Part shown: piece after piece, positions 23,201 to 34,440 of the stretch
Layout of the letters: every line of letters starts with the position of its first letter
Position numbering within the stretch: the stretch's first letter is position 1
From: Nymphaea colorata
Taxonomy: Eukaryota; Streptophyta; Magnoliopsida; Nymphaeales; Nymphaeaceae
Direction of reading: 5' to 3'
NCBI RefSeq assembly: GCF_008831285.2
Contig: NC_045138.2
Coordinates: 6,417,205-6,481,204, forward strand
Length of the DNA stretch: 64,000 nt
Made by a program: the position numbers and the translations under genes
Notes under the pieces: model-generated
Told to the model about the DNA's origin: nothing
Database searches by the model: none
Seen by the model: only the letters and a program-made list of their open reading frames with translations

Positions 23201-23935
23201 ATTGACATTGTATGTTGCTTAACATTTAGTACTACCAATTGCACATTCAAGAGTTCAGAGTGTTTGAATCTAAGTTTCATACCTATTCTTGGACTTTATT
23301 TGAGACAGTAGACTAGGAAAAAGACCTCTCATATACATCATTGTTCCAAACCTTTCATGCCATAGATGTATATATAAAATGGGAGATATAGTGCTAACAC
23401 TAGGGCAAAAAATGATTTAGAGTTAAGAGTTATAGGTGAAAAAGCTCATGAGTTAATGTATTCAATAACAAGGATGAGAATTTTATGTTTTAACATTAAT
23501 GCAATCGTTGAATCCCACCTACATGTAGCATTAACAATTGTATGTTCCAAAGTCATGAAAGACCTTACGTCAAGTTTTTTCCTAATTTAAACTTGTGATT
23601 TACTTGAGAGAGTATAGTTGGTGGAAAGACCCCTTATACCCAAAATTGTCTAAAACTTACATATAAAGTAGGAGATATAGCGAGAAAGATACTCACAATT
23701 GTTCAAATTTAGGAGTCATATGTACAAGTAAAAATTCTCGTCTCCTAATGTATCCAATAACAAGGATAGGAATTCTAGATTTAATATTAATGTTGTCACT
23801 GGATGCTGCCTAAATTTAATGCTAGCAGTGATACTTTTCAAAGTGTGTCTTAGTATTTAAATTTCTAATTTAAGCTTATGTTTTACTTGGGAGAGTATAG
23901 TTGATGGAAATAAAGACCCCTCATGGCTTCATGGA
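23201..23935. repeat. Three phased ~300-bp monomers in U2
   Basis: Monomers start at 23201, 23499 and 23790 (periods 298 and 291 bp); the third is cut near 23935. Each has the same internal order: ...TTG..TG.TGCCTA near the start, ACTTGAGAGAGTATAGTTGG (or variant), AAAGACCCCTTATA, GGAGATATAG, AAGCTCATG and CAATAACAAGGATGAGAATT near the end. They are clearly diverged from one another. Confidence 0.75.
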
Positions 23936-24156
23936 GTCATCCACATTGCCTTGCATGCCTTCATGGCTTCAAAACATGGTCAGGTCTTTCTATTTCATAA
24001 CAAGGCAGAATTGAAATCTAGGCGGATCATAAGAAATCTTGGTTTACCTTGCTTATGTCTATGCTTGTTTCCCTTTCTAGTTCATCAATCTCCCTGACAC
24101 ACTTGCATGAACTTCACTTCCTGCTTGTACCAATAGAACTCTTCTTTACTATTAGG

Positions 24157-24330
24157 GTTGCACATGAGCCAAGTCAAGGTTGATCTCGGTCAGCTCGACA
24201 CTACTCAACACATACTTAATTTGCTTGGCTTCACCTTGAGCAGTGAGTCAAGTTGTATAAGGTCAGGTAGAGCTGGACTTGATAGACTGGGTCCCAGCTA
24301 AAGCTCGGCTTGTTTAAGCTCGTTTACCAA
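24157..24330. repeat. GCTCGA-rich repeat in U2
   Basis: It begins TATTAGGGTTGCACATGAGC and contains GATCTCGGTCAGCTCGACA and AAAGCTCGGCTTGTTTAAGC. The same unit is at 44110-44290 and 60820-60990, and a shorter relative is at 6030-6120. Confidence 0.6.
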
Positions 24331-24388
24331 CTCGACAACTGTCATTTGACTTGATCTCTTTCCTTTGTTTTAAGTTTAGAGACTGTAG

Positions 24389-24389
24389 A

Positions 24390-24425
<36 letters not shown>

Positions 24426-24500
24426 GTATGTATATGTATCTATATATATATATGTATGTATATGTATCTATATATATATATGTATGTATGTATGTACTCA
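24389..24500. repeat. (TA)n / (TATG)n microsatellite
   Basis: TA and GTATGTATA tracts with TATGTATCTA interruptions. It is found only in U2; U3 and U4 have a few bases here. Confidence 0.95.
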
Positions 24501-25109
24501 AGTTCATGTAGTTTGAGTTTGACTCATTTAGAAGTTCAAGTTGGCTCGATTCATTATATATCAGGACTCAATGCCAATGATACGTGTGGGAACATGGTGA
24601 AATCAACCAAATATCTGAATGACATTCAGCTCCTCAACAAGGGAAAGAGAGTTACTCTGGTTGAGAATGTCTACTGGTGAATGTCACCCATCAATTCAAT
24701 TAAGAGATTTCTTTACATGCTAGATCCTTTCCCAATTCATTACCCAAGATAAAGAAAAATACTCATTTTCCCTTATTTACATAACCTTACTTCTATTGAG
24801 TATTGTTTTGCATCTCATAAATCCTTTCTTAAAACATGGAACCGATGCCCTTTCCAAAAACTATTTATCCTCCTTGGCACAAAGGCAGTAACTAAAGAAA
24901 TCCTAGATTTTAGGGCACCGATTATGTAACAAATCAATTTATGTGGAGGAACCATTATGCACATAAAATAAATTGTGTGGTTTCTACACGGGCAAGCCAC
25001 ACCAAGCTCTGCCATTAAGCTAATTGATAATAAGTTGGTGCACAGCATAATATATGACACTTAAATTATGGATTTATAGAAGAACGTAAAATTTAGTTGT
25101 TAAAGCATA

Positions 25110-25345
25110 TATACTCAACAGGAAGGTTATTCGGATTATCTCACATTCGCTTCAGCAGCCAAATTCATTAAATATTGGGAAATATTTTTTCTCTATTGAA
25201 GGAAGGAACTAAGAGTGGTGACTTCAAATGGATAGTCGCAATGTCTTTCTTCATAGGGCATCTTCAATGGGGTAGAGATTGATATGCAAATTGAATAAGC
25301 TGTTGCACGGACTTAAATAAGGTCCTCGGAATTGTTGGGTGAGCA
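25110..25345 (+). pseudogene. Copia reverse-transcriptase scrap in U2
   Basis: Plus-strand readings, broken by stops, follow the order of copia RT: EGYSDYLTFASAAKFIK (compare the usual D..ETFSPVAK), then NVFLH (the NAFLHG of motif A) and LICKLNKLLHGLK, stop, GPRNCW (compare V.RL.KSLYGLKQAPRNW). Intervening parts are deleted. Relatives lie at 44909-45065 and 61680-61910. The element is long dead and heavily shortened. Confidence 0.6.
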
Positions 25346-26160
25346 AGAAGAATATTATATCATACCGCACCAAACAAGAGAAACGATACCCCCACCCTTC
25401 CCCCCAGAGTACCAAGTCTGCTTTCGGTGGTGAATTAATATACAATTTAGTGATACATAAAGGGTAATATTAAGAACAGTATAATTACCTAGTTAAAAAG
25501 TGTTCAAGTATTTATTCAACCATTTTCATGAAAGGAGTGACCCTTATTAATATTTCCATTCTTAAGTTATAATAAAAAAGTAATCCAACAAAAACAGAAA
25601 TTTTCTTGTAACGAATTTATATCTGATTAAAGTAATAACCACATTTATTCAAGTGTATGTGGTATAGATTATCTGTCACTAAATAAGAAAGACAGTTGAT
25701 CATGATATTCTAGTATATGCGGTATAGATTCTCTGACCCAAATCCGATTCGTTAGCATTCTGGTACTACAGCACCTCATGAATTTTAAAATCACATATTC
25801 TTGAGTTGTTCTAGTCCAACTTGGTTATAAACATGTAATCCATATTCTTAATTCGATCAGAATCAACATACAAATTCTGAAATATATCTATATAAGGCTA
25901 AACAATATTAAATAACACATTTTCTCAATGCAAAAAGGATATTAAGTATTTCAAATGTAGATTTTAAATCGAATCTACAATAGATTCTTTCATGAAGTAT
26001 GGATTTTACCGGGATCTTTTGTCATATCAGCAAAAATATGTCAGATTAAATCAAGGGCAGATCGATATATGTTAAATTTGAAGTAATCAAACTCCTCTTA
26101 GCCTAGTGTTTACTTCTCGAGGCATGTTTTATGCCTTGAACAACTTTTTGTAGGGATGAC

Positions 26161-28060
26161 TTTCACCCTAGGTAACTTTTGCACAGATTTTCAGGTAGAC
26201 ATCTAAACGTGTGACTAAAATCCATAAAAATTGTTCACTTCCATTTTAAAAAGAGGAGTGACCACGTAGGAAAAGAATAACCTTCATAGAATCAAACAAC
26301 AAGAAAATAAATGTCATTTTTTTGTGAGAAATTAGGAAAACTTATTTTACATCAAAAAATACAAATAAAAATGTTCTATGTTTTATCAAACGAAGCTTAT
26401 AGTTAATCATATTTAAATTTGATAAAAACAACTTAAAGTTCAAAGATCAAAAAGTAGTTGCACTTTAGATTTAGTTATCTAATTTATCTCCTACATATGG
26501 CATTAGCAAGGACACAATTCCAAGTATTGCAAATGCGCCAAATCTGGGTCACGAGCTATTTGGGACCGCAATACTTATACCATCATAATCAGATCTAGAT
26601 CTGCTATGGAAACTATGTGAGGATTCAGATCTAATACCCCTTTAGCACAAACCGGACACCCATTTGGCTGGTCAATGGTCACCTTCATAAAATCTCAAAA
26701 GTAAGGGATTTAAACGGGCCAGACATATCACAGATTAACAAACAAATACCGAATCGATTTAACTGGATGTGGTAAAAAAATTTTAGGTTCATTCAAATTT
26801 AAATTGACATACGGTATGCAGCTTCACCACTAAACATAAATTCGAATAAAGTACCCACCAGTATCTGATAAAGATCCTATCTACATAATGAAGCTGGATC
26901 TTACATTAGTCGGATCCGAATTCAGTTTTCCAGAAAATCAGCTCCAGATTCAAATTGAAATTATTCAAATATGATTAGTTAAATTTGTTAAAAATTAAAC
27001 CCAACCTGAAACCAAAACTATATTCCAACCTAAAATGTCAAGACACAAGACAACTGGTGTATAATTTTTCTGTTTTAAATTATTTCTCTTTGTTTAATTA
27101 AAAGTATCATAGTTCTTTTAAGTATGTCTTGACATTTTTTATTCACAATTTTTTTGTAAAATTATGTGCAAATTTTCAAATATTAGTCAGTCTTTTGTGA
27201 CAGATCAAAGTTGAGCAGTTAGCTGCAAAGGTCTCACACATAAATGAATGAACTAGATCAATAATAAACAAATAAATGGATCACTTGATTTACTAGGCAA
27301 AGGTCTAAGCATAATGTTCTTGGACTTCTGAGCAAATAGTGCATGATTTACAAATAGGTCAAAAAGTTTTCAAAAGGGTTTTGGATGGGCAAATGATCAT
27401 GCAAATGTTGAGCTTGGGCATTTCATTTCAACTTGTTCTTGTCTTTCCTGTTACATTGGCAAGTAGGCACTGCCGGTAAAGCTATGTCATCCTTATGACC
27501 ACACAAGAGCTCAAATCCTTTGACCATCTTGAGTTCCATCCAACCACGGCTACCCAATATATTGGATGAATGTGATTAAATGCACCATCCGATGTAAGTC
27601 GGATGATTACTCCATCTAAACCTGGATGGAGAAATCCACAAGTCCATCATGAGCATGTTATTGCTTAAAGTTTACCACTGTGCTGTATGCAAAGTATGCA
27701 CTTGTTGTATTCCTACCTGTAAACTTCATCATGAAAGTACAACAATCAAAAAATTTGAGAGCAAGTTCTAAAAACTTTACAGCATCAACTGATTAAATTT
27801 TTTGATATATAATTTTCCGTAGATGCTGCTATATTTTTTGAAGTAAGAAGACACAACTTTAATCTCTAAGCAATGGCATGTTCATGAGGATGGCATAACT
27901 TTATCAGCTGCAATTCCTACTTGTTAATGTGAGAGGAAAGACCAGAGCAAGTTAAAACGAAATGACCCCCAACATTGGCATGCTCGTCCAAAACCTTTTT
28001 GAAAACGTTTTAACCTATTTGTAAAGCATTGTAAATGGGCCAATATTTGCTTCAATAATG
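26161..28060. repeat. P module, copy P2 (full length)
   Basis: Longest form of the P module. It starts at CACCCTAGGTAACTTTTGC, contains CAGATCTAGATCTG, and ends at the foldback F2. No coding region is recognised; the sequence is AT-rich with many short stops. Confidence 0.75.
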
Positions 28061-28080
28061 ACACATTCCATCTACTTCAT

Positions 28081-28382
28081 GGGAGAAAGAAAGGCATGTC
28101 CTCTGCTTCCCATTCACTTTCTTCTTTCTTCATATATATATATTTTTTCATTCTCTTTCCTTAGTATTTTTTTCTCTTATTCATCTCTCTCTCTCTCTTT
28201 TTCTTCTCTCTAGTTCTTCAAGGGGATAAAGAGAAATGCACCATTTGAAACACCTCAAATTAAGCATGGTGAGGAGGACCACCTTAAAACTTTTATTTTC
28301 TTTTGGATCTTTTTCTCTATTTATTTTCTTCTATTTCATTATTCTGTTTTTCTCTCTCTTTCACACACACACACACACACAC

Positions 28383-28457
<75 letters not shown>

Positions 28458-28776
28458 TGAGAGACAGAGATGAATAAGGAATAATAAAAGAAATAGAAAA
28501 GGTGGCCAATAAAGAGAGAAAAGATCTTAGGGTCGTCATTTGCACCATGCATAACATGAGTCTCTATGAAACCATTGCTCATTGTCTCCTTAAGCAAGGT
28601 GTGAGAAGAGCGAGAAGGTGAGAAAGGTAAAGATGAAATATGAAGGAAAAGAACAAGAAAAATATATATGAAAAAGAAAAATAGAGGAAAGAAAACAGAA
28701 AGTAGAGGACGTTCCATTCTCTCTCAACTGTGACAAGCAAAGGGTGTTCTTATCACAAATGCACATCAAAAGAAAC
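28081..28776. mobile_element. Foldback element F2, interrupted
   Basis: The left arm (28081-28365) leads to a tip of (CA)n and (TA)n (28366-28453), then a right arm (28455-28776) that stops at about GCACATCAAAAGAAAC. The distal end of a foldback right arm (TTGGGAAGTTTCATT to GCAATAAGC) reappears at 32585-32641. So about 3.8 kb, including the gene-fragment block, lies within or has replaced part of the arm. Confidence 0.7.
28366..28453. repeat. (CA)n(TA)n microsatellite at the F2 tip
   Basis: About 9 CA units, GA, then about 34 TA units, forming the tip of the inverted repeat. Confidence 0.95.
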
Positions 28777-29918
28777 AAAACTACAAAATTATTCAATATG
28801 ACATCCAAGCTTTCAAAGAACGGTGGATATAGTCATAGCTTGCCCACTACATGAAAAATTATTAGAATAGATTATCAAAATACTTTTTGTAGTCCAACGT
28901 GAATTATTGATATAATTTTGCGAGTGATTTAAGTTTACATGCATTTTTCTTTATCAATCAATGCAATGAGGTGAGGCGAATCATTAAGCCTGTCATGAGG
29001 TGAGCGTAAGCATCTAGGAATTTAAGCATAAACATCAGGATCGACATGTTAAAAAAATAATATGCACAAAATTAATGAAAAAATTGAAAGAGAAAAACTA
29101 AAATAACAAATATATAAGTAAAAAACTATAAAAAAAAAACGAATTTGAATCGTGTTAATCATGTTTCATGCATGCTCACGTAACAATTCTTGTAAAATCC
29201 ATCTGTCTTAACAATATCTTCCATGTGGAAATTAAAAAATCTCATCTTAACATAATTCAATTGCGTAATAAAAATAAAATAAACAAAATCGATCCTTAAA
29301 CTTGAAAAATTAACTGCACATGTATTTCGGTAATAATCAAGAAAACATCATTTCACAACTCAAATATAATAGTCACATTGACACATTGATGACAAACCAA
29401 AAACAAGGAACTAATATGAGATGCGAAGCGTGAGAACATGCATGTTTCTTTTAGAGAAAAAATAATTTAACAATTTTAATTAGTATTACATGATTATTTC
29501 TGTAAACAATCTAAGCCATTTGACTCATTCAAAAAATAAGCCCACCCTTACAACATCAAATTTTTACAGTAGAAACTCAAAAGTAAATTTTTATGGAAAC
29601 AACAATAAAATCACCGACCAATTAATCAGTTCCATTTTAGTGGACAGGTTTTGAAACAAACATAATTAAGCCTAGAGTCGCACTTGAAACAGACACTTAC
29701 TATGGCGTCAGAATGTGACCCATATGATTTGTTTGACTATGCTACTTATAATGGTATTCACAAATTCACATAATTCTACTGGATAATTTGAAGATTTCTA
29801 AAATCTGAGTCTAGTTTTGTAATATAGGAAAAATAACTAAAGTTACAGAAATTTTATGAAGAAGTACATGTTTTAAAGGGTCGACTCCAAGTGGACTCAA
29901 TGACCTTAACACCAGCCA

Positions 29919-29974
<56 letters not shown>

Positions 29975-30204
29975 ACCATCGACAGATCTACTGAGGGCAC
30001 CAAAAGGATGGTGCCCTCAGCTGACTAAAGGCATCACCTCTCCACAAAGGGTGGCAGGGAGAAGACGTAACCTACCTTCTCAGTGGAGAGTGAGCTGCGT
30101 GCACCACCTTGTGCAGGCAGCAAATGTGCACCCAAAGGTGGGATTAAAGTAGTTTGGTAATTTTTAAAAAACCATAATTTTTTCTCCTTTCTACCGACCA
30201 AGAC
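28777..30204. other. AT-rich stretch specific to this unit, with (TC)n and a small hairpin
   Basis: 28777-29910 is AT-rich, without open frames and without a counterpart elsewhere. It is followed by (TC)n at 29920-29969. At 29991-30020 there is a perfect hairpin, CTGAGGGCACCA / TGGTGCCCTCAG with a 6-base loop. The CCTCTCCACAAAGGGTGG segment at about 30037 recurs at about 30549 and 52098. Confidence 0.6.
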
Positions 30205-30414
30205 ATTTTGGTCATTATGCACGCTGGTGCACAAGGGTATATATGACCACTTTTGTTTCCAAGACGTAGAATGTTGAATATTCCAAACGCCACCTAAATT
30301 AAAACAAATAGGCTGCGCTTCAATACTTAACAAATATATATATATTTTGACTAGTGAGGCATAAAAAAGACATAGTACCAAAAAGGGCAAAGCTGATTGC
30401 AAACACAAACCTCT

Positions 30415-30535
30415 GCATTGTGCATAGGACCATGTGCATGACATGTACCCTCAATAGTGGGCCAAGGAACATTGTGCATAGGACTATGTGCATGACACGT
30501 ACCCTCAAGAGTGGTCCAGAAAGACACATGTCATG
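30415..30535. repeat. Tandem repeat, about 58-bp period, two units
   Basis: CATTGTGCATAGGACCATGT, then GCATGACATGTACCCTCAA and AGTGGGCCA, is given twice. The copy at 51961-52081 is the same. It translates to a repeated IVHRTMCMT motif, which I take as chance rather than protein coding. Confidence 0.85.
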
Positions 30536-30966
30536 CACCGTATAATCACCTCTCCACAAAGGGTGGATGGGAGAAGATGTAACCTACCATCCTATGGGAG
30601 AAGATGCACCATATAATCCTGTTAAATGTCATTTTAGGGGAGAGATGGTGACAAACACATTAGTATTAGATTAAAATTGAGGTTCTCATGTTGAAGTGGT
30701 TGTTAATTATTAAATGAGAATGGATTTCATAGAATTCATTTTTGAGGTGGAGATTCTTAAAGAATGCAATGCAAGGTGATAAATTGCTCTTTCCTATGTT
30801 GTGATTTAGAACAATTGTTATTCTCATGACAAGTTTAAGTGGACCTATCAAATCATGCTAGTATATTTATTAATGGTTACTAGTTGGAGTTGGGCCTATG
30901 GTTTAAGAAATGGACATAGCTTTGTTTTTGTTTCATGCATACTTGTTCCACCCTGCCGATTGTATA

Positions 30967-31306
30967 ATTCTTTATGTTTTGATTCTTCAACTTTCATAGA
31001 ACTGTGATCAAGCTCAGGACTCTTTTCTCAAAGGTAAATTATTCAAGTTGGTCACGCTTTCATCTAGATCTCCAGTAGGAAACTGTCGCACTTGAGGAGA
31101 TGTGTCGATTTTGTTATTGCCAAATCTTGCAGTCTCCGTTTCCTCATTTAGTGGCAGTAAGAAAATCGACACATCTCCTCAAGTGCAACGCTTTTCTACT
31201 GGAGATCTAGATGAAAGCGTGACCAACTTGAATAATTTACCTTTGAGAAAGAGTTCTGAGCTTGATCACAGTTCTATGAAAGTTGAAGAATCAAAACATA
31301 AAGAAT
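30967..31306. repeat. Inverted duplication of a gene exon: hairpin with ~155-bp arms, 30-nt loop
   Basis: Left arm 30967-31122 is antisense to right arm 31153-31306, at about 95 percent identity by eye, with the loop at 31123-31152. Shared text includes TTCAACTTTCATAGAACTGT, AAATTATTCAAGTTGGTCAC and CTTGAGGAGATGTGTCGATT (left), present as complements on the right. The right arm is part of an open exon; the left arm is a backwards copy of only that part. Copy 2 (52795-53155) keeps the structure and its arms reach a few bases further. A transcript across it would fold into long double-stranded RNA. Confidence 0.9.
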
Positions 31307-31783
31307 CACCTTTCCAGATACAATTGGCAGGGTGGAATTTTATGACAGGAATGCAACAGGTCGAGAGGTGATGTACACTAAGATCGTGCATACTAATGAA
31401 TGTGAAACAGGTCAAGACTCACATGGTAGCAACAGCAACAAGCACTTCCAATCCATTGTTGGCAGCAATATACCACCAACAGCAACTGATGATGAGAATT
31501 TGCTTTACTTTTCCGTAATTTTCTTCCAAAATTTTACCGCACTCAGGCTGTTAATCAAATTGGATCAAGTCCAGAGTGTGCTGCTCCAGCAGATGAGTTT
31601 GTGAACAGATAAAAAAAAAGCTGTTATGAGCAACGATCATTCTCAGAGCTTTTGTGCATGGCAGAATCATCAATGTTCAAAGGTCTATATGCAAACATTA
31701 GTCACTGTGGGTCACATGGAGAGCAAGTGCGAAACGCTTCTGACCAGTTGCTGCATGAAAAGCGAAAAACAAACTTGGATAAG
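31133..31783 (+). pseudogene. Exon fragment of an unidentified plant gene, copy 1
   Basis: It opens after an acceptor-like CTTGCAG and ends at a donor-like AAG|GTAAAAG. The first frame reads SFSGSKKIDTSPQVQRF, STGDLDESVTNLNNLPLRK and SSELDHSSMKVEESKHKESP. After a frameshift it reads NECETGQDSHGSNSNKHFQ. A further shift gives the third frame, with RSFSELLCMAESSMFKGL and NASDQLLHEKRKTNLDK. Copy 1 has a TAA after VNR (near 31608) where copy 2 reads through. The composition (S, E, D, K, N rich) suggests a disordered part of a large nuclear protein, but I do not recognise the family and see no catalytic motif. The frameshifts are shared with copy 2, so the decay predates the duplication. Confidence 0.6.
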
Positions 31784-32285
31784 GTAAAAGTTAATAACCT
31801 ATTTTTTATTGCAATATCAGGCAGTCATGGTATTCTGTGAACTGGAAATCTTCATACAAATTTGTCGATCTGCTCTTAGAACCTCTGAATAACTAATTCC
31901 ATAAAAAGACAATGAAATATTTCAAAAGCTATAGTGCCCTTCAAAAAGAAAAAAATTATTCAAAACAATGGGAAAATGTTTTGCAGACAGAAAAGAGATA
32001 ATTGATTTGGCAATTATGAAAACGCAGCTGCGAATATGCAACAACTTTTAACAATTTTCTGATTTTAAAAACTCATATTCACTTGTTGGATTTTATGGTC
32101 ACTTTCTTTACACGCACCTAAAGGTCCTCTTTCCTGCTTCCATTTACATTAATACCTTTAGATTCCTCGCTCATCATACTCAGTAGCCTTTATATTTTTT
32201 CCTTCAGTCTAGCTGCCACTAATTCCTACTTGTGCAAGATAATCTCTGAAAAGTGAATTAGAATAAAGCATAGGGTGGCACCATC

Positions 32286-32555
32286 CTGCCTCATGTGTCG
32301 GAGAAGAAATACGAACACTAACAGATGAACAACTGAAATCCTCGCAAGTTTTAGGAGCAGGGCCTTCACTTGAAATAGACACTTGCCCTAAGGTAAATGG
32401 TGAGAGCAAGCCTTCATCAGCGGAAGACACATCCTCGGTCATAATATTTGCACAGGAGGCAGATAGAATCAGTTCTGTAAACAAAGCAACCAATACAGAT
32501 GGACTTCTTGGCAAGTTTGGGGACCGCAGGCAATGTCATATTCTCTTTCCTGTAG
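32286..32555 (+). pseudogene. Second open segment of the unidentified gene, copy 1
   Basis: The plus strand reads VGEEIRTLTDEQLKSSQVLG, then SLEIDTCPKVNGESKPSS and ISSVNKATNTDGLLGKFG, and runs on into the foldback end, where the frame stops. The minus strand is also open for 101 codons (32209-32514). I prefer the plus strand because it agrees with the exon at 31133. No domain is recognised. Copy 2 is at about 54130-54420. Confidence 0.45.
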
Positions 32556-32577
32556 AACTTTGTGGCATGAAACCGTG

Positions 32578-33360
32578 GTTTACTTGGGAAGTTTCATTGA
32601 GAGAACTCATATTTTTTTCTTCGATGAAGTTGCAATAAGCCTTGATTTCGATATGCTTTCTGAGATGGTTGGTCGTTCAGGAAAATCTACTATTAATTAG
32701 AACAAAGTGTTTTGAACTTGGTGTTGACTTTTCTTTTATGGAAATTATTATGATGTCCTATCCCTGGGGATTGGGACTAGAAGGCAGCTAGTTCTATTTG
32801 GAACTCAAGGGGCACTGATGTACAAGTTGAAGCACAATAGGGCCTGCAGTAAAATCAGGTCTGGTACCCTGGGAAGATGATGCTTTCAGCTATCTTGTTG
32901 GGTGGCAGGATAAAAACCTCCTCCAACTCTTTGAACAAATCACAGTTATCCTTAATAAGGTGATGCAAACTCCTCTGTTGACCATCACCGTGCCTTCTTA
33001 ATTAATAGGTTCACCACTCTGCGTAACATGCAAAACAGAAGGCCTTATGCATAAGACAAATCATGGAGCAAACTTTATGAAAGAAGGCTTCAGGCATCAG
33101 CTTCTTGGGCTGTAGAAAGAGAGACAATGATATATAAGTTGAAGCGTAGTGAGACTGTTCGCTAAAATCAGGTCTAGCACCCTAGAAAGATGACGCCTTC
33201 AACTATCTTGTTTGGTGTCAGGATAAAATACTCCTCTTACTCATTGAACATATCACTGTGATGTCTTATTATGCCCGAGGCAGTTGCTCTCTTTCCATTG
33301 GTTGATCCCATACCATGTGCACCACATCATTTTCAGCTTCCTGAAACACAAACTTAATAA
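32578..33360. repeat. Foldback right-arm end and tail
   Basis: 32585-32641 is the outer end of a foldback right arm; 32642-33360 is tail sequence as at 3639-3960 and 54485-55200. No gene. Confidence 0.65.
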
Positions 33361-34440
33361 GTGATGCAAACTCCTTCTTAATTAATAGGTTCACCACTCC
33401 TTCTTAATTAATAGGTTCACCACTCCAAGTAACATGGAAGACAAAAGGCCTTATGTACAAGACAAATCATGGAGCAAACTTTATGAAAGAATGTGTCAGG
33501 ACTGCGGAACATTCTAAATGGGATGCTGATGACCTTATAGATTTCTTTTATAGTAAAGCATGGTGTAATGTGCATGAATGTTATATGATTGGTGCCCCCT
33601 CCCAAGGTCATGGAGGAAAAATGTGTGGAGTGTGTTAGAGGGAAACCAGTGAAGGCTCAACTACTTTGATAAAATTGGAGAAGTGGAAAGTGGGGTTTTA
33701 TGATATATAATATTATATGTTATGTTCCATGATGGCATAGTATATGTCATATAGTTGAATTATAGATAAATATATATAATGTGTCTTTTAAATAAATTCA
33801 TGTAAGTGATACATATAAAATCATGTTGTAAGCATGATATATACTCAGATCTAATAGCATGAAAGTACATAGCCAAAATCGCAATATATATATATATATC
33901 ATGCAAAAGGCATGAACCATACGTCAAATAAAATAAAATTATTTAAGAAAACAAGTGCAAAAGTAACTTCATCATCTGGCACACATTCACAAGCCTAAGA
34001 TTCATAGAACTTGAGATCACCCTCAACAAGCTCAGTAGGATACTAGGATTTGTCCTCCAAGAATAGAATTTAAAGAAAAAAATATCTATATGCAGCAAAG
34101 GCATTGAAAATTAACATTTTAGGCAACAATACATGTATAAGTAAAAAAGCTCATGCCTCAACGTAGGGATTAACAAAGATGGCACTTTTAGATTCTAATC
34201 TTATTATTGACATTGGATGTTGCCTAATATTTAGCACAACCAACTGTACATTCCAAAGTTCGATTATTCATATCTATATTTTCCAAACTTATGCTTTTGC
34301 TTCATTTGAGAGAATAATGTTGGCGGGAAGACCTCATATCCACAGTTGTTTGAATGCTTGGATGTCATAATCTCATAAAATGGAAAATATAGTGATAGTT
34401 TTCTGTCTGCATTATTCCAACCTTTCATGCAACAAGAAAG
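33361..34440. repeat. W repeat, copy 5
   Basis: It includes a 29-bp tandem duplication at about 33372-33427 (CCTTCTTAATTAATAGGTTC twice), the block ACAAATCATGGAGCAAACTT, a short (TA)n near 33886-33897, and most of a ~300-bp monomer from about 34207. It is matched by 55220-56240. Confidence 0.7.

Larger units (their letters stand above)
20880..26160. repeat. U module, copy U2
   Basis: Large repeat block shared with 40999-45765 and 57716-62600 in the same order: TTTGAAAATCTTTGGAAGAT at the start, GA- and TA-rich microsatellites (21420-21850), a stretch with short minus-strand frames (23008-23280), three ~300-bp monomers, a GCTCGA-rich repeat and a copia RT scrap. No intact gene is present. Confidence 0.8.
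30205..32577. repeat. Gene-fragment block, copy 1 (segmental duplicate of 51746-54426)
   Basis: From GGTCATTATGCACGCTGG to GGCATGAAACCGTGG this block is shared with 51746-54426. It contains a ~58-bp tandem repeat (30415-30535), an inverted duplication of an exon (30967-31306), the exon itself (31133-31783) and a second open segment (about 32286-32555). Its right edge abuts the end of a foldback arm in both copies; the left flanks differ. Confidence 0.8.

Noticed and set aside
24351-24680. 109-codon frame with a long I-Y stretch
   Set aside because: Produced by the (TA)n/(TATG)n tract present only in U2.
28236-28717. Frames on both strands through (TA)n and (CA)n near the F2 tip
   Set aside because: They consist largely of alternating I-Y and C-V from microsatellites; no protein evidence.
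30415-30535. Two direct repeats considered as a CRISPR-like array
   Set aside because: Only two adjoining units without spacers, in a plant nuclear context; it is a simple tandem duplication.
32209-32514. 101-codon minus-strand frame (also at 54053-54358)
   Set aside because: The overlapping plus-strand frame fits the orientation of the neighbouring exon; neither has a recognised domain, so the minus frame was not annotated as a gene.
33453-33638. W-repeat frame reading KTNHGANFMKECVRTAEHSK, repeated in many copies
   Set aside because: It recurs because W is a repeat; other W copies break the frame and no domain is evident.
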